A stretch of 64,000 nt of DNA from Allopusillimonas soli. GTDB taxonomy: Bacteria > Pseudomonadota > Gammaproteobacteria > Burkholderiales > Burkholderiaceae_B. The stretch is from assembly GCF_004153445.1 (NCBI RefSeq), contig NZ_SDQC01000001.1:1177399-1241398 (forward strand), read 5' to 3'. The notes under the pieces were generated by a model. That model was not told the origin of the DNA, ran no database searches, and was given only the letters and a program-made list of their open reading frames with translations. The translations under genes and the position numbers were made by a program. Below, in pieces: positions 8,377 to 17,305 of the stretch; the first letter of the stretch is position 1; the number at the start of each line of letters is the position of its first letter.

Positions 8377-8811
8377 ATGGAATCACACTCGAATTCCAGT
8401 GGCGCTCGTACCAAGCTGGATTTGCTGTACCACGAGGTACTGGGTGAAGTCGCTGGCCTCGTGGACAGACTGGAAAGCACTACCCAAAGCCTGGACGCAG
8501 TGCAAAAGCAGATGCAATCCATGGGCGAAGCGCAGCAAGTCCTGCCTGAACAACTCAGCCGCCATCTGATCGCCACGATGGAAGCGGCAGCCAAACCCAT
8601 CAATCAGCAGGCTCAACACGCCATCCAGACCATGCTGGATGGCACCAGCAACCAGCTGAATCAGTTGTCTCGTAATGCCGCCCAGTACACCAGCATCGCC
8701 CACCAATCCGCACGACGTATGGCAATCATCGCCTTGGTCGTAGGCGGTATAGCAGGCATTCTGGGCGGCTTGCTGGCAGGCCTGGCCCTGGGTCAGATCC
8801 TGATCTCTTGA
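8377..8811 (+). CDS. StbC/TraM-like small membrane protein
   Basis: A 144-residue protein. It has a long amphipathic, coiled-coil-like N-terminal part (about residues 15-105, rich in Q, L and E) and one strongly hydrophobic C-terminal helix (about 115-140, IIALVVGGIAGILGGLLAG). This is the typical shape of the third gene of stb/traKLM-type operons. The ATG at 8377 just after the stbB stop is chosen over 8338, which would overlap stbB by 29 bases. Function is inferred from context. Confidence 0.6.
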   Translation: MESHSNSSGARTKLDLLYHEVLGEVAGLVDRLESTTQSLDAVQKQMQSMGEAQQVLPEQLSRHLIATMEAAAKPINQQAQHAIQTMLDGTSNQLNQLSRNAAQYTSIAHQSARRMAIIALVVGGIAGILGGLLAGLALGQILIS

Positions 8812-8823
8812 GGACCGGCACTT

Positions 8824-10425
8824 ATGTCCACCTTGATTTCACCCATTACCCGGCGTCGCATTGCCGCCTTTTCTTTGGCGCTCTTGCCGACTGGTGCGTG
8901 GATGGCTGCCGCCACCTGGGGCAGCCATATGCACTGGCGAGACTGGAACGCCAAAACGTTCTGGCATTTTGTGATGCTAACGCCGCAGTACCCAGTGCTC
9001 TACGGCGCACTGGGCATAGGTCTGGTCCTCGCCTTGGTGCTTATCCTGCTTATCGGGCGCACCGCTAGAACCGAAGGGTTTGAGGGTGCTGCCTACAAAC
9101 GCTTTGTACGTGGCACACGCACCACCTCGGCAAAAAGCCTGGCTCGCCAGTGCCAAGAAAGTGGCAAGCAGCAAATCGACGTAGGAGGCATCCCCATGCC
9201 GACCGCCAACGAGAACCTGCATTTGCTCATCAGTGGTGCTACGGGTTCCGGTAAATCGGTGTTGTTGCGCAACATGGCCGCTTCGGTACTCAAGCGTTCA
9301 CAGCACGACATGAACAACCTTTTGCCCGGCCAAACGCCGGAGCGCAACGACCGGATGATCGTGATTGACCCCAATGGAGACCTACTCAGCAAATTCTGGC
9401 AACCGGGCAACGTAATCCTGAACCCCTATGATGCCCGCAGCCAGGGTTGGGCATTCTTCAATGAAGTTCGCGCCGACTACGACTGGAAGCGGCTGGCCCA
9501 CTCTATGGTTCCCATGAGCCAGGATAAGAACGCTGAAGAATGGAACGACTTCGGTCGCCTGCTGCTGCGCGAGACTGCCAAGAAACTGCACCAGTTGCAG
9601 GGCGAGGAAGCCAGCGTCATGGACTTGTTTCGTCTATGCACCATCGAAGACCCCAAGGTCTTGAAGCAATTCCTGGAAGGCACCCTGGCCGAATCCCTTT
9701 TTGTTGGCTCTAGCGAAGCCAGCAAGGCGCTGTCTTCCGCCCGCTTCGTGCTGTCGAACAAACTGTCCGAGCACACCGGCATGAAACCCGGGCGGTTCTC
9801 CATCCGGGACTGGCTGAGCAAGCCGAACGGTGGCAACCTATACATCAACTGGCGCGAAGACATGATGAGCTCCATGAAGCCGCTAGTGTCGTCATGGGCC
9901 GACGTATTCATCACGTCGATTCTGTCCATGCCGGAAAGCACCCACCGACGCTGGTGGTTGTTCATTGATGAGTTGGCTAGCCTGGAAGCCCTGCCGTCAC
10001 TGGAGGCCGGCCTAACCAAGGGCCGAAAAAATGGCCTGCGTATCGTGGCGGGGTTGCAGAGCACATCCCAACTGGAACACATCTATGGGCGCACTATGGC
10101 CACCACCATTCGGGCGAGTTTTCGCAACTTGGCTGTACTGGGGGGCTCGCGCACCGACCCGCAAACGGCAAAGGACATGAGTGAAAGTTTGGGCAAGCAT
10201 GAGGTTGAACGGCCCAAGTACAGCATCAGCCGCAGTGTGGATCACCGGAATACGTCGGACAACACGGATCGGACGACGGAAGACGTGGTGACGGCTGCGC
10301 AGATACAGTCGTTGCCTGCACTGGGCGGGTATGTAGCCCTGGCGGGGGATTTTCCGATTGCGAGAGTGAGCTTGCCGCTTAGGGAGTTCGCTGTGTCTAC
10401 GGCGGCATTTCAGGAAAGCGCTTAA
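8824..10425 (+). CDS. trwB: TrwB/TraD-type conjugative coupling protein
   Basis: The type IV coupling protein (533 residues) links the relaxosome to the secretion channel. Two N-terminal membrane helices (about residues 13-33 and 58-78) precede a RecA-like ATPase domain with Walker A GATGSGKS near residue 138, a RMIVIDPNGDLLSKF segment and Walker B WWLFIDELASL; AGLQSTSQL follows. It closely fits TrwB of R388. It starts at an ATG after GAGG. The relaxase normally follows directly, but here 3.1 kb with an opposite-strand gene intervene. Confidence 0.92.
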   Translation: MSTLISPITRRRIAAFSLALLPTGAWMAAATWGSHMHWRDWNAKTFWHFVMLTPQYPVLYGALGIGLVLALVLILLIGRTARTEGFEGAAYKRFVRGTRTTSAKSLARQCQESGKQQIDVGGIPMPTANENLHLLISGATGSGKSVLLRNMAASVLKRSQHDMNNLLPGQTPERNDRMIVIDPNGDLLSKFWQPGNVILNPYDARSQGWAFFNEVRADYDWKRLAHSMVPMSQDKNAEEWNDFGRLLLRETAKKLHQLQGEEASVMDLFRLCTIEDPKVLKQFLEGTLAESLFVGSSEASKALSSARFVLSNKLSEHTGMKPGRFSIRDWLSKPNGGNLYINWREDMMSSMKPLVSSWADVFITSILSMPESTHRRWWLFIDELASLEALPSLEAGLTKGRKNGLRIVAGLQSTSQLEHIYGRTMATTIRASFRNLAVLGGSRTDPQTAKDMSESLGKHEVERPKYSISRSVDHRNTSDNTDRTTEDVVTAAQIQSLPALGGYVALAGDFPIARVSLPLREFAVSTAAFQESA

Positions 10426-10585
10426 TACAGCTGAAGCCACGATGACACTATCTGACCAATAGAATATTCAGATGGCCCATTGACTAGCTCCCTTAGATCG
10501 CATCACTAAAGCGCATTGATAGCTTTGATTAGCTCTCTGCCCAAAACTTGGGTGTTGTGCGGATTGAACCGTTTATTTGCAACCA

Positions 10586-13276
10586 TTACACCTCGAATCC
10601 GTACATCTTTGCCCGACGCATAAATGCCTCCTTCGCTCCTTCAAGGATAGCGCATGCCGCATCCCTAGTTTCAGAGCGATCGATAGATCCGCGCGAAACA
10701 ATCTCTGCGCGATCGTTGTTGGCCTTCAGCACGATAATCTGTTCCGCATCTCCCAGGACAGCGACATTGGCATTGTGTGTGACGATGATGACCTGCCGCC
10801 GCTCCTTAGCGCGGCGCAGCACGGGAACCAGCGTGGAGTAGATGAACTCGCCATCCAGATTGTCTTCGGGCTGATCAATAATGAGCGGCTTGTCGCTATT
10901 GGCCGAAAGCATCAGTGCGAGCAGGATGGATTGCTGTTGACCCAGTGAAAGCTTATAGAACTCCCGTCGGACGGTCCGCCTGCCGCCAGCGCCATCTGCG
11001 ACTTGCTTGCTGACTTGGAGCTTTGGGACGTCGTACAGGGCAACGCGTTCGAGCCCAAAACGTACTGTAGGAGCCGACAGGCGCTCGAGCACGACCCTCG
11101 CCTCCGCGGAATCGAATGCTTGTGTGCCATCCTTGGTCATCAAGGCGGTCAATGGACCTATGTCATCGTTCTGGATCGCTTCTAACAGGCTCGGAACCGT
11201 CAGGTCCTCGACAAGGTAACTTGCCCGAACCTGCTGATTGGTGCGCCACCCCATCGCGGCAACGATCTGTTCTGATGCCTCCGGAGAGTATGCGTTGTCC
11301 ACGTACTTCAAACTGACTTGAAGATCAGACAGGGCCTCTCTCAAAGTGGTTGAAGCTATGCGCCCAAAGGAACCACGCAGCATGGCGATGCGGTCACGGG
11401 CACTCCGACGTCGGGCCAGCGCGGCCTGCCTCTTGCGCTGTGATTCCGTCAAGTCGGCCCTCCATGCTTCTAGGTTCTTAAGCGTCGCCTTGTGACTGGC
11501 CTCGTCGTTGGCCAGTTTTGTGATGTACGACATATCGAACGTGATCCTTAGCGCCTCAAGCTCCCTCTTTTTGATGTCGATCCTGCCTTGAGCTTCGCTG
11601 TCTTTTGCCTTCCACGCGGCTGTCTGGCCAGCGACAACCGCCTCCAAATTCGATGCGCCGGTAGCAATCTTCTGCTTTGCGCCGACCACAAGCGTCTTAA
11701 ATACATTGACCTCGGTCACGATCACCTCAAACTCTTTGCGACCCAAGGTCAGCGAGCTCGGATTAGCGAGCCCGGTAATCTCATCAGCCGCGCTAGCCTG
11801 AGTCGTAATGTCGGCGCTGTTTTTGAGATGTTTGAGTTTTGCGACAATCTGGGTCCGTAGCTCACGCTCTGTCGCGAGGTGCCGCTGCAGCTCAATCAGC
11901 GTTTTGACCTCGGGCTTCTGCATCGCCGCAAGAGCACTCTGCGTCGTTTGCAGTTGTCGCTGGTACTGTGGGATGAGCGCGACTTGTTGCTCAGCCTTCT
12001 CGATGGCGGTCTGTAACTCCAGCAGTTCGTCCCGCGCCGACTCCTCTTCTTCCAAGTAGGTTCCGAAATCAACAAACTTGTCGAGATAATTGAGCAGCGC
12101 CAGCGGATTCTTTTGAGCTTCGATACTAATGCGCGCTGCGTCTCCTTGTCCGAAACAGTCAATCTCGAAGGAACAAGGGCCGCCGTCTACGTCGTCGAGA
12201 TTCTCAAGTGACTGGTCCTTATGGCGCGCCAGTAGATGGCGCTGCCCGGCCTTGTCCTGCCAAATGAAATGGACAACGTCTGGCCAAACCTCCGAATCGA
12301 CAACTTTGCCCGACTCCTCATCGGTGCCTATCAAGCAGCGCACACCCTCGAAAGTAGTTGACTTGCCGGTCCCACGACCGCCGATGATGCAATTCAAGTT
12401 TCGACTGAACTGGATCACTTGTTTGTCGAGGAAGCCACCTTCCATGGCGATGCCAACAACATGGGGCACTGCTTTTGGGATGAGATCCTCGATACGTACA
12501 CGAGCGTCTGCATCTTCCAGCGCAATCTTCAGTGCCGCAAAGCTGGGTTTGTCCATTTTGTAGCGGGTGACTCGCTTGTCATTGGAAGCATTACGGCCGA
12601 GCGAGGTCAGAGCGTGGGAGTCCGAGTTCATGACCCTAGCGAGGTACTGCCTCGAACCAAGGCCAAGGCGCTCGATTCTCTGTCGCCCCATCTGAACGCG
12701 TTCGGCCTGGTTGTCAGCTGGCGAGTAGTGAATATCCGATGTGGCATGCTTGAGTTCGATGCCCACCAAGGCCGGATGGCAAATGACATCCACCTTGTGC
12801 GGCGATCCGCCGGGATTGTCATGTTCGAACCCTGAAGCCACATCGACGTGAGCAAGGATGCCGAAGCCGCCCTGAGCGTTGACTGCGGCCAAACACTCAA
12901 GAATTGACTGCTGGCATCGAGATGTCGGCAAGCCCACATCTACGATATCGAGACCGGCGAAAAACTTCATCAATCTAGGGTAGTCGGGGAGATAGCAAAG
13001 AAGGTGGCCTTGAGCCGTGGAAAGCTCAACACCAGGAATCACAATCACATCGCTCCTTTGCCCGATATCGATGGCCTGCTTGACGTTGGAAATGTCATTG
13101 TGATCCGCTATCGAGATGAGGAAGATGCTCTCGTTGACTGCGGTCGCCACAATGTTTTCTGGGGTCATCGTGACATCTTTCACGTCATGCGATCCGCCGT
13201 AGGAATGAATATGCAGATCAGCGCGGTAGAACATCGCTCCGGCCGACTGAGCGTCGATGTTATCCGATAAAGACAT
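10586..13276 (-). CDS. TrlF-like protein: PHP domain fused to SMC-type ATPase
   Basis: An 896-residue two-part protein. Residues about 17-225 form a PHP phosphoesterase domain (ADLHIHS, SIADHND, PGVELS, LAHVD, NSDSHA metal ligands). From about 285 an ABC/SMC ATPase begins with Walker A GGRGTGKST (299-307), a long coiled-coil middle (about 440-690), the signature SLGQQQS and Walker B LIIDQPEDNLD, then the TH switch VTHN. This matches the TrlF/PHP-SMC family, suspected in defence or nucleic-acid stress. The ATG at 13276 follows GGGAG; the longer frame to 13438 lacks a site. It lies opposite to, and between, coupling protein and relaxase, so it is probably cargo. Confidence 0.82.
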   Translation of the reverse strand: MSLSDNIDAQSAGAMFYRADLHIHSYGGSHDVKDVTMTPENIVATAVNESIFLISIADHNDISNVKQAIDIGQRSDVIVIPGVELSTAQGHLLCYLPDYPRLMKFFAGLDIVDVGLPTSRCQQSILECLAAVNAQGGFGILAHVDVASGFEHDNPGGSPHKVDVICHPALVGIELKHATSDIHYSPADNQAERVQMGRQRIERLGLGSRQYLARVMNSDSHALTSLGRNASNDKRVTRYKMDKPSFAALKIALEDADARVRIEDLIPKAVPHVVGIAMEGGFLDKQVIQFSRNLNCIIGGRGTGKSTTFEGVRCLIGTDEESGKVVDSEVWPDVVHFIWQDKAGQRHLLARHKDQSLENLDDVDGGPCSFEIDCFGQGDAARISIEAQKNPLALLNYLDKFVDFGTYLEEEESARDELLELQTAIEKAEQQVALIPQYQRQLQTTQSALAAMQKPEVKTLIELQRHLATERELRTQIVAKLKHLKNSADITTQASAADEITGLANPSSLTLGRKEFEVIVTEVNVFKTLVVGAKQKIATGASNLEAVVAGQTAAWKAKDSEAQGRIDIKKRELEALRITFDMSYITKLANDEASHKATLKNLEAWRADLTESQRKRQAALARRRSARDRIAMLRGSFGRIASTTLREALSDLQVSLKYVDNAYSPEASEQIVAAMGWRTNQQVRASYLVEDLTVPSLLEAIQNDDIGPLTALMTKDGTQAFDSAEARVVLERLSAPTVRFGLERVALYDVPKLQVSKQVADGAGGRRTVRREFYKLSLGQQQSILLALMLSANSDKPLIIDQPEDNLDGEFIYSTLVPVLRRAKERRQVIIVTHNANVAVLGDAEQIIVLKANNDRAEIVSRGSIDRSETRDAACAILEGAKEAFMRRAKMYGFEV

Positions 13277-13432
13277 GGTTCTCCCTTGAGGGTTGTACGT
13301 GAAATCGAGTTCCGGTCGCATTAGTAACTGCTGAACCGACGAATGTTTGCAAGGTGTAACATATATCGGGCGAGTGTAGATCTTCGAACCCACCTGGAAT
13401 GCGCGTTTTGGGCCGTTATCCGCCACGCAATC

Positions 13433-13451
13433 ATCCACAGAAACTGTGGAT
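13433..13451. repeat. Inverted repeat with DnaA-box-like sequence upstream of relaxase
   Basis: ATCCACAG-AAA-CTGTGGAT, 8-bp perfect arms; the right arm continues into a perfect DnaA box TGTGGATAA (13445-13453). It sits in the 275-bp gap between the divergent TrlF-like and relaxase genes, about 100 bp before the relaxase ATG. It is a plausible operator or auxiliary DnaA site. Apart from this element I see no gene in 13277-13551. Confidence 0.5.
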
Positions 13452-13551
13452 AAACGTGTGTAAATCCACGACTTATCCCTTCAAACGCTAGCATTGACGC
13501 GCCCAAGCGCTCGCTGGCTAATCTCTCGCCATCCCATCTCCCGGAGTCCCC

Positions 13552-16449
13552 ATGATCTCGCACAGCCAGATCTACCGCGCCCGTGCGGCCCTCGCAACCC
13601 ATTACTACGCTGACCAAGCCGATGATTACTACAGCCGGGACGGCGGTGCCGCCACCTGGCAGGGCGAAGGTGCACGGCGTCTCGGCGCTGTCGGTGAAAT
13701 CGACCCGGCACGCTTCAAAGCCATGCTTCAAGGCGACTTTGGTCGTGGCATCACAGCAGGCCGGTCAATCCGCAAGGATGCGAAGGCTCGTGCCGCCCTT
13801 GATCTGACCTTCGGTGCGCCCAAAAGCATCACCCTGCAGGCATTGATCGGTGGCGACGAACGCCTGATTCACGCCAATGATAAAGCGGTCGCGGCTGCCC
13901 TTCATTACGTCGAGCAGCATCTGACCATGGGCCGTCACAAAGAAAACGGCAAGTCACGGGTAGAACACACGGGCAATCTCATCATTGCCAAATTCCGCCA
14001 CGAAACAGCACGCCCTACCGAAGGCGCTGCCCCCGACCCACACTTACACGTCCACGCCCTACTGATGAACCTGACCCAGCGGGCCGACGGCAGTTGGGTG
14101 GCCTTATCCAATGAAGAGATCTTCAAGCTGCTACGCGTGACGGATTCGATCTACCAGGCCGAGCTGGAACGCAATGTCCGGGCGCTGGGGTATGCGGTTC
14201 GCCATGAAAAGAACCATATCGAACTGGCCCATATCAGTCGCGAGCAGATTGAATTTTTCAGTAAACGCAGCGCTGGCATTACTGCTGAACTATCTGCACG
14301 CGGCACCAGTCGTGAAGAAGCTCCTCACGCCCTGCGCCAAGGCATCACCCTGGCCCACCGCCAGGCGAAGACTCAGGACCTCAGCCGCACAGAGCTGCAT
14401 CGACAATGGCGTGACGCCGCTACCGCCATCGGGATGCAGTTTGATCAGGCAAGGGAGCAAGCAGGCATCCAACCGACACAGATATTAGGACAGCCATCAG
14501 ACCTGGTGGCTCAAGCCTCACTGAACTGGGCGATTCAACATCTGGCTGAAAGGGAGTCCGTCATGCCTCTAGCGGATTTACTGCAAAACTCCGTGCGCCA
14601 TGCCGGTGGCCATACGGACATCACAGCCATTCAAGCGGCGATCCAGAGCCGTGTGGAGTCCGGCGCACTGATCCGAGAAGCACCGCACTACCGCAGCACC
14701 CAGGACAGGCTGGCCCTTCCCATGACGCGCGAAGGCTGGGCCACAGAGGTCATACGCCTGCGCGGCCTGCCTCAGGGCACAGCCCAACAACTGGTTGACC
14801 AGGCCATCGCCGAAGGACGCCTGTTGATGGAGAGCCCACGCTATGCGACCCGGAAGGCCTTTGAGGCCGAGTCCAGAGTACTGGCCGCCGAACAAGCTGG
14901 CCGCAGTGCCTGGCAATCCACAATTTCCGACACCAGTGCCGAAAGCAGCGTGGACACACGCCTAACACCGGGTCAGCGCGAGGCCGTCATGTTGACCGCA
15001 ACCGGCTCCGATCAGATCGCCGGTATCCAGGGTCTGGCTGGCACCGGCAAATCTTTCGCTCTGCAAAACGCCCAAGCCATCCTGCAACAGCAGGGGCACA
15101 CCATGGCGGCGCTGGCCCCTTACGGCGGAATGGTTCGCAACCTGCGTAAAGATGGGATACCGGCCAACACGATTGCATCAGTGCTTGCAGCTTCCGACAA
15201 ACGCCCCTTTCTCAACACCCTGGGGCCGAAAACCGTCGTAGTGATTGACGAAGCCGGAGTCGTGCCCGTGCGGCAGATGGACAAGCTGCTGGCCCTCATT
15301 CAGCCAACAGGTGCCAAAGTGGTCCTGCTGGGCGACACCGCGCAAACCAAGGCCATCGAGGCTGGCCGCGCGTTTGCCATGCTGCAGGAAAACGGCATGA
15401 AAACCGTATTGATGGCAAACATCCAGCGCCAACGCTCTGAACGGCTGCGCCAGGCGGTGCTGTTGGCCGCAGAAGGCCAAGCCAGCCGATCCCTGCCGCT
15501 ACTGGATCAGGTGCTCACCATCCCAGATCAGTTCAATGCCGACGAGCATGGCCACAAAAGCCGCGACAGTTCCGCCCGATATGAGGGCATCGCCCAAACC
15601 TATACGCGGCTCTCAGCGACAGACCAAGCTGGCACCATCGTGGTCACCGGCACCAACGCTTCGCGTGTAGCCATCAATGAACGGATCCACGCCCTGCGCG
15701 GCTTGGAAGGCAAAGGACATCAATGCCAACTGCTAGCTCGCCATGACACCACCCGTGCAGAACGCAGCGTAGCGCGGTATTACACCGTGGGCGACATTGT
15801 CGTTCCTGAACGGGACTACCAATGCGGCCTGAAACGTGGCGAACAGTACCGCGTGACCGGCAGTACACGTCATGACCGCATCACCGTCGAACCGATCCAA
15901 TCCGGCCCGTCGCATCCTCAACCCATGGAAATCATCCCGAAAACCATGAGCAAGCTATCGGTCTACCACCTGAGCCGGGCAGAGCTATCTGTGGGTGACC
16001 ATGTACGCATCACACGCAACGATGCCCATAATGACCTGGTCAACGGCCAACCGGCGAAGGTCACGGCAATTGATGCAACCAGCGTCACCATCGAAACCAA
16101 CGGTCGCCACTTGCAGTTGCCTACAGATCGACCGCTAAACATGGACTATGCCTACACTACCACCGCGCATAGTGCCCAAGGGCTGACCTGCGACCGAGTT
16201 CTTTACAACGCCGAAAGCTTCAGCCGCACAACCGCCCAGGACACCTACTATGTCAGCATCTCGCGCGAACGACACGAGGTCGTTGTATTCACAGACGATG
16301 CGAAAAAACTGCCTGAGCGGGTGGATCGGCTGACGTACAAGGGGCTGGCACATGACCTGCAGCCGGTGGCGGCCAAAGACCCAATCCTGGTTCAGCATGG
16401 CCAGGACGTCGGCACGCCACGGGCGGAATCAGAGCTGGAGATAGGATAA
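13552..16449 (+). CDS. trwC: TrwC/TraI-type conjugative relaxase-helicase (MOBF)
   Basis: A 965-residue bifunctional protein that nicks oriT and unwinds the transferred strand. The relaxase domain has two tyrosine pairs (YYADQADDYY, residues 18-27) for strand cleavage, and the metal-binding His triad in DPHLHVHALLMN (about 162-173). The C-terminal SF1 helicase (RecD-like) has Walker A GLAGTGKS, motif II VVVIDEAGVV and the late motif TTAHSAQGLTCDRV. Length is near that of TrwC of R388. The start is an ATG after CCGGAG. It works with the coupling protein and VirB channel encoded on this plasmid. Confidence 0.94.
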   Translation: MISHSQIYRARAALATHYYADQADDYYSRDGGAATWQGEGARRLGAVGEIDPARFKAMLQGDFGRGITAGRSIRKDAKARAALDLTFGAPKSITLQALIGGDERLIHANDKAVAAALHYVEQHLTMGRHKENGKSRVEHTGNLIIAKFRHETARPTEGAAPDPHLHVHALLMNLTQRADGSWVALSNEEIFKLLRVTDSIYQAELERNVRALGYAVRHEKNHIELAHISREQIEFFSKRSAGITAELSARGTSREEAPHALRQGITLAHRQAKTQDLSRTELHRQWRDAATAIGMQFDQAREQAGIQPTQILGQPSDLVAQASLNWAIQHLAERESVMPLADLLQNSVRHAGGHTDITAIQAAIQSRVESGALIREAPHYRSTQDRLALPMTREGWATEVIRLRGLPQGTAQQLVDQAIAEGRLLMESPRYATRKAFEAESRVLAAEQAGRSAWQSTISDTSAESSVDTRLTPGQREAVMLTATGSDQIAGIQGLAGTGKSFALQNAQAILQQQGHTMAALAPYGGMVRNLRKDGIPANTIASVLAASDKRPFLNTLGPKTVVVIDEAGVVPVRQMDKLLALIQPTGAKVVLLGDTAQTKAIEAGRAFAMLQENGMKTVLMANIQRQRSERLRQAVLLAAEGQASRSLPLLDQVLTIPDQFNADEHGHKSRDSSARYEGIAQTYTRLSATDQAGTIVVTGTNASRVAINERIHALRGLEGKGHQCQLLARHDTTRAERSVARYYTVGDIVVPERDYQCGLKRGEQYRVTGSTRHDRITVEPIQSGPSHPQPMEIIPKTMSKLSVYHLSRAELSVGDHVRITRNDAHNDLVNGQPAKVTAIDATSVTIETNGRHLQLPTDRPLNMDYAYTTTAHSAQGLTCDRVLYNAESFSRTTAQDTYYVSISRERHEVVVFTDDAKKLPERVDRLTYKGLAHDLQPVAAKDPILVQHGQDVGTPRAESELEIG

Positions 16450-16616
16450 CTAGCCGCCCCTTGTTCTCTATTCCACATACAGTCTGGTTAACCTAACAAG
16501 CAACTGCAGCTGCGTCAAAGTGGATCTGTTGTCATGCCCGGCAGATATCGGCCATTAGCGGTCACTTGAAGTATTTAGCCGATGCTCCATAGCGGACTTT
16601 CGATAAAAAAACTACT

Positions 16617-16800
16617 TCATCGCATCATAGGTGAAACGATACCTGTTCTGCAGCGGTTTAGTACATGCAAGTAGATCATGGTGATCGAAACATCCCCATG
16701 TCCAAGCGGTTCCTGAATCGTATTGGTACCATACCCCAGCTCCCATAAGTGGGGGGGTAAACGAATGGCGACGGTATGCGAAGTCTTGCGCTGGGTCAGT
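16617..16800 (-). pseudogene. Decayed tyrosine recombinase (integron-integrase-like) C-terminus
   Basis: The minus strand encodes ELGYGTNTIQEPLGHGDVS and then SITMIYLHVLNR, then a GIVSPMMR tail. This matches the end of IntI/XerC-like recombinases (LLExGYdirtvQELLGHsdvsTTmIYtHVLNR), with the catalytic Tyr in MIYLHV. The RHSF box is present only in another frame next to a run of seven C residues, so at least two frameshifts separate the motifs. No N-terminal half is found, so this is a relic. The rest of 16450-16990 shows no gene. Confidence 0.7.
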
Positions 16801-16999
16801 TTGACGGTTTCCGCCGCTCGCTTAATCTCCCACGGAAATCTCATGTGATGTCGACATACGATGCCGCAATGGGGGCTGTCGGTATCGTCATCCGCGCAGA
16901 AGAATTAGCCACTGAAATCGACCAGATGATTGAGCAGCGCCACCATGGAGCCTTAGCGCTCTTACAAACTTGAACGGACTGTCCACCCACCCCGCCCAG

Positions 17000-17305
17000 G
17001 TGTTGCGAACAGCTAGAAACGACCTCATTGCCAACCAGCAACAAAGATTTACAATGGGGATGGGGGGAAATCGCCCAAATGCTCAATAGGAGATTGGCGC
17101 AATCTGAAATTTTGTTTGTTGGATCTACTATTGCGTGGCTCGAATCAAATTCAAGCCACGCAACCAAGTTAGGTAGAATTAGACGGCCTAGAGGTCAGCA
17201 AAATGACTGGAGCTACTCCTAGTCACTGACATAACTCAATTATATAACCGCAGAGCAGATTGATGCAATACGTCCCAGCATTACCAACTCAATACTAAGA
17301 CGACT
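17000..17305 (+). ncRNA. Candidate retron msr-msd region (unproven)
   Basis: Roughly 300 bp of non-coding, structured sequence directly before the reverse-transcriptase gene, where retron non-coding RNAs lie. It contains a 10-bp perfect stem (17131-17163). It also contains an interrupted pairing between CCAAC..AACAAA (17031-17045) and TTTG..GTTGG (17112-17121), and a CTAG..CTAG-bounded block (17187-17222) with GTCA/TGAC internal pairing. I cannot assign the branching G or the a1/a2 repeats, so this marks where to look rather than a defined RNA. Confidence 0.35.
17131..17163. repeat. Stem-loop upstream of the RT gene
   Basis: TTGCGTGGCT and AGCCACGCAA are perfect 10-bp arms; after one mismatch a further GAA/TTC pairing shortens the loop to five bases. 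It lies 143 bp before the RT start and is the strongest structure in the region, hence a candidate msd or msr stem. Confidence 0.6.

Noticed and set aside
16480..16520. attC-like CCTAACAAGC sequence
   Set aside because: No matching 3' core and no folded attC structure within reach; only suggestive because of the nearby integrase relic.
16854..16973. Short + strand ORF (MSTYDAAMGAVGIVIRAEEL...) vaguely like a phospholipase D C-terminus
   Set aside because: Too short, no HKD motif, no upstream remainder.
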